This document shows, one piece after another, positions 25,073-32,080 of a DNA stretch of 64,000 nucleotides (positions within the stretch are counted from its first letter, which is position 1; the number at the start of each line of letters is the position of its first letter). The stretch is from the NCBI GenBank assembly GCA_022844125.1, contig JALHMI010000004.1:374393-438392 (forward strand), given 5' to 3'. This stretch comes from Pirellulales bacterium (GTDB lineage Bacteria > Planctomycetota > Planctomycetia > Pirellulales > PALSA-1355). A program made the position numbers and the translations under genes. The notes below the pieces were generated by a model. That model saw nothing but the letters and a program-made list of their open reading frames with translations. It did no database searches and was not told the origin of the DNA.

Positions 25073-26400
25073 GCCGCCTGGCCTTTTCGGGTGCCGCTGT
25101 TAAGATCAATCCGCGCGGCATCTGCCGGCGACAGCCGTGTGCTCAAGAGGCCGATGGCCGCCGAGAGCGAAATGACCGTCTCTTCGAAGTGCTGTGCGCC
25201 GGCCAGCGCCGAGAGGTTGCGATTCAATTCCGACTCGAGCCGGGCCACCTGATCCGACGCTCCGACCACTTGCGACAGCAGCTCTGTCTGGCGAGTCATT
25301 TCGCGTTGCTGGCTGGCCACGGCCGCGGCATTTTGCAGCAGGGCTTGCTGCACGCCTTGCCAATGCTCGCGGCTTTCGGCCGCGATCGCGCGTTCGGCGC
25401 TCGCCAGCGTCAGGGCGTGCTGTTCAACGCTCTGGTTCATGGCCCCGGCGAGCGAGGCTTCAATCACCTTGGCCGAGGCTTGCGTCTGCTGCGCCCACTG
25501 CTCGTACATCGCCCGCAGACTCTGTTGCCAGATTTCAGCCTGCCGGACCACCACCTTGTCGAGCGCGCCCAATACGTTTTCCGCGATCCGGCGCACGATG
25601 TTCACGTCCGGATCGGCCGAGGCGTCGGCGTCGGTAATGAATCGTCCCACAAGTTCCGCGTTGGCTCGCTCGTCGACCTGCGAGAGCAGTTGGCTCTCAT
25701 AGCGTTCCACAAAGTACTTTACGAACATCAGCACGATCGACAGCGACAGCGACAGGGCCGTCGTGTCGAAGGCGACGCCCAGGCCGCTGGTCACGCCCGA
25801 AAGCGAGGCTTCCAGGGCCTTGGGGCTGAGATTGCCCACGGCGCCCGTGATGCCGATGATCGTGCCCAGGAAGCCCATGATCGGTACGGCCCAGACGACG
25901 AACCACACCAGGGCGTATGACGATTGCATGCGCCCCGCGTCGAGGTCCGAAAGGTAGCGAATCTCCTCGTCGAGCCCCGCGGCCGAGTTCTTGCGGTACA
26001 CGAACTCGAGCGCCTCGCGCAGACGCCGCACCAGGTAACTGTCTTGCCAGGAATCGGGGAGTTTCGCGAGCCGCGCCAGCAGGTTCTCGCAATGGGCCAC
26101 GTCCTGTCCGCCGGGCGGAATCGCATCCAGCATCGGCTCGGAGAGGATCTGCGACTGCCCGACGAGGTTGGTGACCTTTAGAAGGAGCGACGCCACGCCA
26201 ATGCAGAACATCGCGACCGTGACGTACTCTGCCCAGTGGCCGGCAAAGTAACGGAGCACAAAGGCATGGGCACTGTAACCCGAGAGCAGCTCCGAGTTGC
26301 GACTGATTTCCAACGGGACATAGACGGCCAGCGTGGCAAGTCCGCCCCAGACGACTGGCGACCACACGATGGCCCGGGCGATTCGATTGACCTGGTTCAC
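25069..26400 (-). CDS. MotA/TolQ/ExbB-like proton-channel protein (channel operon, first gene)
   Basis: A 443-residue membrane protein. An N-terminal pair of hydrophobic segments (VWGGLATLAVYVPLEI; YVTVAMFCIGVASLLL) is followed by a cytoplasmic region and then the paired helices of the family: YALVWFVVWAVPIMGFLGTI with IGITGAVGN, and GVAFDTTALSLSLSIVLMFV. The GFLGTIxGxxxA pattern is the TolQ/ExbB signature. The C-terminal 170 residues are coiled coil, longer than in TolQ. Two GTG codons are possible; GTG 26400 lies 8 bases after AAGGAG, so it is preferred over GTG 26409. First gene of a three-gene unit with the two anchored proteins downstream. It should form an ion-driven motor or channel; no defence effector gene is nearby. 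Confidence 0.85.
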   Translation of the reverse strand: MNQVNRIARAIVWSPVVWGGLATLAVYVPLEISRNSELLSGYSAHAFVLRYFAGHWAEYVTVAMFCIGVASLLLKVTNLVGQSQILSEPMLDAIPPGGQDVAHCENLLARLAKLPDSWQDSYLVRRLREALEFVYRKNSAAGLDEEIRYLSDLDAGRMQSSYALVWFVVWAVPIMGFLGTIIGITGAVGNLSPKALEASLSGVTSGLGVAFDTTALSLSLSIVLMFVKYFVERYESQLLSQVDERANAELVGRFITDADASADPDVNIVRRIAENVLGALDKVVVRQAEIWQQSLRAMYEQWAQQTQASAKVIEASLAGAMNQSVEQHALTLASAERAIAAESREHWQGVQQALLQNAAAVASQQREMTRQTELLSQVVGASDQVARLESELNRNLSALAGAQHFEETVISLSAAIGLLSTRLSPADAARIDLNSGTRKGQAA

Positions 26401-26773
26401 CCGACGCACTCCTTATTCTGTAGCAGCCCGCCCCGCGCAGGGCGGCCGATTGGCGACGTATCTGTTGCGCTGTCCTAAGAATCGGCGCAATCGCTACAGT
26501 TTATGAATGCAATCCGCGTGAAGTGCGGCCGCTGTCGGTCAGACGCCAGTGCTGCAGTCAGCCCGCGCAAAGCCAAAGATTTCGAGCCGCAGAAATTCTC
26601 TAACTGCCCGGCCTCACGCAACCGATAACACTTAGGTCGCAACGCACGACACAAAAAACGGGGCCAGGAACCTTTTCCAGAAAACGGCGCCAGGAAGCTT
26701 TATCGCGATATTCCCAGGGGGGATTAACCGTCCGGTGATGGCCCAACTCGGGCCTCCCGGACTGTTTTTATTG
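26401..26773. other. Intergenic region with a duplicated 22-base unit
   Basis: About 370 bases between the channel operon start and the queD end, both on the minus strand. The only structure seen is two near-identical units at 26656-26677 and 26681-26703. No ORF with a binding site. Confidence 0.45.
26656..26703. repeat. Tandem pair of CCAGGAAsC-type units (REP-like)
   Basis: Two units starting AAAACGGGGCCAGGAACC and AAAACGGCGCCAGGAAGC, 25 bases apart, agree at about 19 of 22 positions. Each contains the GGxGCCAGGAAxC core seen in REP-type repeats near planctomycete genes; this family link is from memory and untested. Confidence 0.45.
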
Positions 26774-27175
26774 CTACCCCGTGTACGTCGCGAAGCATCG
26801 CGGCGTCTCCCACAAAATCGTCTCGACCACCGGAAAGCCCTGGCTCCGGGCATAGTCGAAGATCAGCTTGGCGATGTTTTCCGCCGTGGGATTCGTGTCG
26901 ACCAGATAGAGCGGCTCGCCCAGCTTCTCGAGCGCCGTTCGCGCCGGATCATCACGATGCAGGATCATCCGATGATCGAGATTCTCATCGATCCAGTTGC
27001 TCACGACCCGTTTGATCTCCGAAAAGTCCATCACCATGCCGAGATCGTCGAGCGCAGCGGACTCGATGGCAATCACGGCCCGGCCGTTATGCCCGTGGAG
27101 ATTGCGGCACTTGCCGGCGTAATTCAGCAGCCGGTGGCCGTAACAGAAGTCGATTTCGCGAGTGACTCGAAACAT
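26774..27175 (-). CDS. queD: 6-carboxy-5,6,7,8-tetrahydropterin synthase (QueD family)
   Basis: A 133-residue QueD/PTPS-family protein. Zinc ligands H14, H27 and H29 and the catalytic C23 are all visible in FCYGHRLLNYAGKCRNLHGHN; the C-x3-HGH spacing is that of QueD rather than mammalian PTPS. AVIAIESAALDDLGMVMDFS and LDHRMIL (the second catalytic His) and the Glu in the C-terminal ETILWETP complete the site. The enzyme makes carboxytetrahydropterin in preQ0/queuosine synthesis. ATG 27175 matches the family start; the frame is open 49 codons upstream. It is the second gene after queC, with a 53-base gap. Confidence 0.93.
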   Translation of the reverse strand: MFRVTREIDFCYGHRLLNYAGKCRNLHGHNGRAVIAIESAALDDLGMVMDFSEIKRVVSNWIDENLDHRMILHRDDPARTALEKLGEPLYLVDTNPTAENIAKLIFDYARSQGFPVVETILWETPRCFATYTG

Positions 27176-27228
27176 TCGGGGCGTGCCTGCTTGTGGAGAT
27201 TGGACTGTTCTTGCTCGGTGAGCTTGGC

Positions 27229-27930
27229 TTAGTGAATGGTCGCGGCTAGCGGCTGTTCGGCGACATAATGCGTGTGGTCGGGTATCTCGGCGATGCGAAA
27301 TGCCTGCCGCCTCTCGGCGCACTTGTTACAGCGGCCGCAATGCTCGCCCCCGACTGGAGAGAGGCATGAAAAAGTCCACTCCAGCGGCAGCTCGCGGCCA
27401 AGCTGCATCACCTGCCGTTTGCTCAAGTGGCTCAGCGGACGGACGAGCTCCACGTGGCCCGAAACCGCCCGGTCCATGGCTGCCTGAAAAGTGCGGAAGA
27501 ACTCGTCGGTCGAATCGGCAAACGGATTGCTCGCCAGCGCCCCCAGCGCTAACTGGCTGACCCCGTGCAGCTGGCACCAGACCTGGGCCTTCACGAGCAG
27601 CAGCGGGTTATGTCCGGGCAGGTAAACGTTTTCGTCCGGCTCCGCGGCGCCCGGCACGGAGCGACCTGTGATGCTCCAGTGATCTGCGTACAGGTCCGCT
27701 AGCGGCATCTGCAAGACGACCAGTGGCTCGAGCCGGGGGTGTTCGATGGCTGCCAGAAAGCGTTTCGCCGCTTGCAATTCAGCGGGCTGCCAGTGCCACT
27801 GGCAGTCCATGGCCAGCGGCCATACTCGCCGGCCGGTCGCCAGCAGTTGGCCCACCAGCACGGCGCTATCCAGCCCACCGCTGAACAGCACGGCAATGTC
27901 TTTGTCTTTTCGCACTCCGTCTGCGATCAC
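27229..27930 (-). CDS. queC: 7-cyano-7-deazaguanine synthase (QueC)
   Basis: A 233-residue ATP-dependent enzyme that turns carboxydeazaguanine into preQ0. The PP-loop is LFSGGLDSAVLVGQL (about 15-29), and the zinc site uses four Cys in CLSPVGGEHCGRCNKCAER near the C-terminus. The open frame extends to ATG 28140, but the extra 70 residues resemble no QueC N-terminus. GTG 27930 lies 5 bases after GAGG and gives the usual length (220-235), so it is preferred. It is followed by queD, so this is a two-gene preQ0 cluster; queE and folE are not in the window. Confidence 0.92.
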   Translation of the reverse strand: MIADGVRKDKDIAVLFSGGLDSAVLVGQLLATGRRVWPLAMDCQWHWQPAELQAAKRFLAAIEHPRLEPLVVLQMPLADLYADHWSITGRSVPGAAEPDENVYLPGHNPLLLVKAQVWCQLHGVSQLALGALASNPFADSTDEFFRTFQAAMDRAVSGHVELVRPLSHLSKRQVMQLGRELPLEWTFSCLSPVGGEHCGRCNKCAERRQAFRIAEIPDHTHYVAEQPLAATIH

Positions 27931-28421
27931 GTGGTCCTCATTCCCGTTGGAGAGCCGAGCGCCTTTGTGGAGACCGAGCAGCTTCGTGCAAGCCGAGTAA
28001 TGTCCGCCAGCGGCCACCCTCGCAGCCGGCCCGCGAGGAAATTGTAGAACCTTGGCCAGTCGTTCGGGAGTGGCCGGTGAGACACCCTTTGGCTTTGTCG
28101 AGGGATTCTTTTGCTGCGCGAAATCGCCGAGGGCTGGCACCCGGAACGGCCGGAACGCAGTTGATCTTGCTTTCCAGCGGGCATGGGCCTACAGTGCCGC
28201 CCTAATTTTCCCGTCGTACGAAGGTCCGTTCGGACACCTGGGCTTCCGCAAGATACTTGTCTCCAAACTGCGGCGTTTTTCGCCCGCGGTAGGGGCTGCA
28301 AGGATTCTGCGGGTTTTGACTCCTGCGGAGGTCGCCCGGCGAATGTCGGGGCGTCGACGCATCTGCTTATGAGATAACGAGCTAACGCGCGAGACGGCAC
28401 CCGGTTGTGAGCGGATTTTGG
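27931..28421. other. Intergenic region between divergent queC and the small exported protein
   Basis: About 490 bases. The frame continuing upstream from queC (to 28140) is judged non-coding. It should hold the queC promoter. I looked for a preQ1-type leader by eye and could not define one. Confidence 0.4.
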
Positions 28422-28449
28422 TTGAATTGGCAGCTCCGGCTTTTACAAT
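28422..28449 (+). promoter_or_regulatory. Promoter for the small exported protein
   Basis: TTGAAT (28422-28427) and TACAAT (28444-28449) are 16 bases apart. Transcription would begin near 28456, about 45 bases before ATG 28501, with an AAAGG binding site close to the start. Confidence 0.6.
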
Positions 28450-28500
28450 GAATACAGTTCGCCCGGACTGCCGCAAACCTCCTAAAGTGAAAGGTCACTT

Positions 28501-28842
28501 ATGAGAATGGTGGTGGTCGGTCTGGGTGCAATTGCAACTCTTGGTGTCGCGGCTTTAGTCATGGCCGCGGGTCCTGGCGAAGCCTTGCCCGCGGGAATTC
28601 CGGGTACTACTGCTGTCGGCGGCGAGGGGCTGATCGCCCTATCGGCAACGTCAGGCGGCCAGCACCAGCAAGTGACTGTGATCGATCCTGCGACCCGCGC
28701 GATGAGTGTTTATCACATCTCGCTGGCGACCGGAGAGGTTACGCTCAAAAGCGTCCGCCGCATCCACTGGGATTTGCAGATGAACGAGTTTAATGCGACA
28801 CATCCGCTGCCGGGTGAGATTCGCTCGATGATCGAGCAGTAA
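28501..28842 (+). CDS. Small exported hypothetical protein
   Basis: A 113-residue protein with an N-terminal hydrophobic segment (MVVVGLGAIATLGVAALVMA), either a signal peptide or an anchor, followed by a small beta-rich region. LIALSATSGGQHQQVTVIDP and RAMSVYHISLATGEVTLKS look like two strands of a repeat-type sheet, then IHWDLQMNEFNATHPLP and EIRSM. I recall similar short planctomycete proteins but no function for them. The start is fixed by a binding site (AAAGG) and by a promoter pair about 80-50 bases upstream. It lies 164 bases upstream of the HTH-anchor gene on the same strand. Confidence 0.75.
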   Translation: MRMVVVGLGAIATLGVAALVMAAGPGEALPAGIPGTTAVGGEGLIALSATSGGQHQQVTVIDPATRAMSVYHISLATGEVTLKSVRRIHWDLQMNEFNATHPLPGEIRSMIEQ

Positions 28843-29006
28843 ACCCGGCGGCTGGCGATTCACGGATTCGGTACCGCAAGGAGGCCGGGAACGAGAAACG
28901 CAACCACTATTTGCGATGATCGAGAGGCGACGCGCCTCGCGGTTATTCGCACCGGCAGCGCGCTGCGGATCACGCGCGCTGCACGGTAACGGGAACACGA
29001 CTTATA

Positions 29007-30479
29007 ATGGCCACGCGCAAGTTCATCACGCTTGAAGAAGCGGCGAGCATGTTGGGCGTTTCCACCGACACCGTGAGCGAAATGCGCGACCGTGGCAAGA
29101 TCCACGGCTATCGCGACGGTGGCAGTTGGAAATTCAAGCCCGAGGAAATCGAACGTGCGATCGCCGATCGCGATTCCGCCGAGGAAGAAGGCGACTATGC
29201 CGAGGTGAACGAAGACCCCGATTCGATCCTGCTCAGCGAAGTCGAACTGGGCCAATCGGACGAAAGCACCTCGAGCACGATCATTGGCGGCAAGCCCAGC
29301 CGCAACCCGGCCGAAAGCGACATTACACTCGCCCCGGATAGCGCCATCGACATTCAGCTCAAACAGCCCAAGGGCGATAGCAGCCTCGATCTCGACTCGG
29401 CCCTGACGCTGGAGCCCAGCAGCGGTTCGGACGTGCTCGATATTGGCTCCGGACTACAGGAGGGCTCGGGCGCAAAGAGTGGCTCGGGCCTTGGCTCCGG
29501 TCTTAGCCCAATGTTCGATGATCTCGATACGCTCGATCTCGACCTGCCAAGCGCCGCCGATAGCGGCATTAGTTCCAAGATCTTGATGGATGTGCCCCCG
29601 GCCGATGGGCCCGGCGCCAGCAAGACGGTCATCGGCGCGGGCCGTTCCGCGGAAGGCTCCGGCCTGGGGCTCGCCAACGAAGATGAACTCGCCCTGGGCG
29701 AAGCCGCGGCCGATGATGAAATCCTGCTCGACGTCGATGCCGGCGGTTCGGCCATCGATCTGGCCGAGGACGTGGATGACGATCTCGTGCTGGGCGGCAG
29801 TTCGCACGGTGACATCTCGCGCACCGGTGATAGCGGTATCTCGCTCTTGAACCCGTCCGACAGCGGGCTCTCGCTCGAATCGGCTCCCATGGAACTTGGC
29901 GGCTCGGGGATCGTCGATTCGCTCAACCTGGGTGATGACGACCTGCTGCTCGATGAAGAGTCGCCCGCCGCGGCGGGCGCGGACGGAGGCATTTCCGGCA
30001 TCGGCGACCTGGGTGTCGAAGCCGCGGACGATCAATCGGACGACGACTTCCTGCTCACCCCGCTCGAAGAAGGCGCGGCCGAAGAGTCGGACAGCGGTTC
30101 GCAAGTCATCGCCCTTGATGACGACGTGGAGTTTGAAGAAGCCGGCGTGGGCGCGCTCGATGACGGCGGCGGCGGTGGTCTGCTTGAAGATGATCTGGGC
30201 GAAGGCTTTGGCGGCGGCGCGGCGCTCGGTGCCGAGGCACTTTCGGCCGCGCCCGCCCGGGGCATGGCGCCGGCGGCTGCCGGAGCCCCGATGATGGCCG
30301 CCGCGCCCGAAGCCCCGTTCAGTTTGTGGAACGTGCTCAGTCTGGCCTTGTGCTCGGTGCTTCTCTTGATGTGCGGGATGTTCACGTTCGACTTGCTCCG
30401 CAACATGTGGAGTTGGAACGAAGCCTATAGCGTTAACAGCAGCATGATGGATATGGTGCTGAGTTGGTTTGAAGGTTAA
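29007..30479 (+). CDS. HTH (MerR/excisionase-type) protein with acidic linker and C-terminal membrane anchor
   Basis: A 490-residue protein in three parts. Residues 1-60 are a helix-turn-helix of the excisionase/MerR type (FITLEEAASMLGVSTDTVSE then GKIHGYRDGGSWKFKPEEIE). Residues about 60-425 are acidic low complexity, rich in Asp, Ser, Gly and Leu with repeats such as SGLGSGLSP, DSGISLL and DSGLSLE. Residues about 439-464 are one hydrophobic segment (SLWNVLSLALCSVLLLMCGM then FTFDLL), followed by a short tail ending VLSWFEG. The layout suggests a DNA-binding head tethered to the membrane by a flexible linker; whether it binds DNA is inference. A TATAAT overlaps the ATG and is too close to be its promoter. 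It lies 73 bases before the OmpA-like lipoprotein. Confidence 0.82.
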   Translation: MATRKFITLEEAASMLGVSTDTVSEMRDRGKIHGYRDGGSWKFKPEEIERAIADRDSAEEEGDYAEVNEDPDSILLSEVELGQSDESTSSTIIGGKPSRNPAESDITLAPDSAIDIQLKQPKGDSSLDLDSALTLEPSSGSDVLDIGSGLQEGSGAKSGSGLGSGLSPMFDDLDTLDLDLPSAADSGISSKILMDVPPADGPGASKTVIGAGRSAEGSGLGLANEDELALGEAAADDEILLDVDAGGSAIDLAEDVDDDLVLGGSSHGDISRTGDSGISLLNPSDSGLSLESAPMELGGSGIVDSLNLGDDDLLLDEESPAAAGADGGISGIGDLGVEAADDQSDDDFLLTPLEEGAAEESDSGSQVIALDDDVEFEEAGVGALDDGGGGGLLEDDLGEGFGGGAALGAEALSAAPARGMAPAAAGAPMMAAAPEAPFSLWNVLSLALCSVLLLMCGMFTFDLLRNMWSWNEAYSVNSSMMDMVLSWFEG

Positions 30480-30552
30480 ACGAATAAACTGCCGGCCGAG
30501 GCTCGCGTAGCCGCCGGACTCAAAATACGTTGATTCGAAAGGAGTCGAATCG

Positions 30553-31320
30553 ATGCACCTAACACATTGCCACATTCGTGCCCTGCCTGTGTTGCTGGCA
30601 ACATGCGCTGCTGTGGCACTCTCTGGCGCCGGCTGCTCCAGTTCCAATACGCAGACCGCGACGCTGCAATCGCAAAACCGAATCCTCACCGAGCAGAACC
30701 GCGCGCAGCTTGCCGAGATTCAGAATCTGAAGATTCACAACCGGCAAACCGAGGACAAGCTCATCCAGGCTGAGCGAGAACTCGCGCAACTCGACGCGAG
30801 CCGCCGGCTGGCCGGCAATCAACTCCCCGTCGGCATGAGCACCCGGCTGGCCGCCCTCGCCGAGCGCTACCCGTTTCTGCAATACGATCCGCAGACGGGC
30901 ATCAGCAAGCTCGACACCGACGTGCTGTTCGATTCCGGCCAGGCGGATCTGAAGCCTAGCGCTGACCAGGCCCTGGCCGAGATTGCCGAGATCTTTACCG
31001 CGCCTGACGGACGTGAGTTCAAGCTGATGGTCGTCGGCCATGCCGATGCGCAAGCCATTCGCGGCGAAGAGCTCCGCTCGCGCTACCCCAGCAACTGGCA
31101 CTTGAGCGCCGGTCGCGCGCTGGCCGTCGCCGATTGGCTGCGCCAGAGCGGAATTCCCGAATCGCGGATGGGCGTGGCGGGCTTCGGGCAGCATCAGCCC
31201 ATCGCCAGCAATGACTCGGACGACACCCGCAGCCGCAATCGCCGCGTCGAGATCTACGTCCTCGGCCCGGAAACGCCGCTCGTGGGCTGGGCTGATACGT
31301 CGGGAAGGTTCTATCGCTAG
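30553..31320 (+). CDS. OmpA/MotB-domain lipoprotein
   Basis: A 255-residue lipoprotein. The signal peptide ends at LSGAGCSSS, a lipobox-like site with Cys at about 28. A coiled coil follows (LQSQNRILTEQNRAQLAEIQ onward, about 38-80). The C-terminal OmpA domain, about 120-240, has DVLFDSGQADLKPSADQALA, MVVGHADAQAI, SAGRALAVADWLRQSGI and RMGVAGFGQHQPIASN with SRNRRVEIYV, all standard peptidoglycan-binding markers. AAGGAG lies 8 bases before ATG 30553. It should sit in the outer or inner membrane and hold the cell wall. Same direction as the HTH-anchor gene, which may be the operon partner. Confidence 0.92.
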   Translation: MHLTHCHIRALPVLLATCAAVALSGAGCSSSNTQTATLQSQNRILTEQNRAQLAEIQNLKIHNRQTEDKLIQAERELAQLDASRRLAGNQLPVGMSTRLAALAERYPFLQYDPQTGISKLDTDVLFDSGQADLKPSADQALAEIAEIFTAPDGREFKLMVVGHADAQAIRGEELRSRYPSNWHLSAGRALAVADWLRQSGIPESRMGVAGFGQHQPIASNDSDDTRSRNRRVEIYVLGPETPLVGWADTSGRFYR

Positions 31321-31328
31321 CGCGGTGG

Positions 31329-31877
31329 CTATGCCACGGGCGTCACGATCTCAATCAGCTCCACCGCCGGCTCACCGTCGAAGTGAATGATCGCCGTCCG
31401 GCCGTAGGTGAACTGGCCCGGCTGCATGCCAAACAGCTTCACAAGGTCGGGACCAGGAGTGATGCGGTAGAGCCGCGTCAGATGCACTTCGCGCAGCACG
31501 TTGTGCTCGATCAGGATGCGGCCCAGCGGCGTGCCGCGGCTTTCAATCTCGCGCCGCACCGCGGGATTCACGCAGCGGAAATCCAGCCGCATGATCCCGA
31601 ACTGAACCACTTGCCCGTCTCCCTGCCGCGTGAGCAGGATCTTGCGCGAATAGTGATCGCCATCGAGCCGGCTTTCCAGCACGCGAACGTCCACCTTGTC
31701 GTTGTGGAACCGCTCGACCGTGACCGTCATGTGGCTGTCGTGGGCCAGCAGCATTCGATAGTCGCGCGCAAGGTCCTGCGAAGCGACTTCCTCGAATTGT
31801 CCCAGGTCTTCCGGCCGCGGGTAGAAAAGTGCGATCAATGTATCGAGATCAGGCGTCACGGCGCGGGAATCACTCAC
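31329..31877 (-). CDS. Chorismate pyruvate-lyase-like protein (Rv2949c/DUF98 type)
   Basis: A 182-residue protein similar to the DUF98 chorismate lyase family (Mycobacterium Rv2949c), which makes 4-hydroxybenzoate and pyruvate from chorismate. Recognised stretches are YRMLLAHDSHMTVTVERFHN, RGTPLGRILIEHNVLREVHL and YGRTAIIHFDGEPAVELIEI, including the Arg and Glu that line the product pocket in the family. GTG 31877 is chosen because GGAGG lies about 10 bases upstream and the length matches; ATG 31925 and the open frame to 32231 are alternatives. It lies about 200 bases downstream of the triterpene-cyclase-like gene. A link to quinone or phenolic-lipid synthesis is an inference. Confidence 0.7.
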   Translation of the reverse strand: MSDSRAVTPDLDTLIALFYPRPEDLGQFEEVASQDLARDYRMLLAHDSHMTVTVERFHNDKVDVRVLESRLDGDHYSRKILLTRQGDGQVVQFGIMRLDFRCVNPAVRREIESRGTPLGRILIEHNVLREVHLTRLYRITPGPDLVKLFGMQPGQFTYGRTAIIHFDGEPAVELIEIVTPVA

Positions 31878-32080
31878 GACGGGCGGGCCTCCAGGCGGGA
31901 CACTGCGGGGCAGGCGTGCCACCATTCTACGCGCCACGCCGCAGAACTCCAAAACCGCCAGGGCACGATCTCGCGCAGGTGCGCAAGTCTCTGGTCGAGC
32001 TGTCAGTCGGCTGCCAAGGCCGGCCGCACTACGGCTCACCCCGTGCTGAGCTTCGGCGTTCACCGCTGTGGCAGGCTGTT

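Noticed and set aside
21992..26400. Zorya-type anti-phage system
   Set aside because: The MotA-like gene is present, but no OmpA-domain ZorB and no ZorC/ZorD/ZorE-like nuclease or helicase gene is beside it.
27931..28140. 70-residue N-terminal extension of queC
   Set aside because: It resembles no QueC, and a GTG with a strong binding site gives the family length.
29003..29008. TATAAT at the start of the HTH-anchor gene
   Set aside because: It overlaps the ATG, so it cannot be the promoter of that start.
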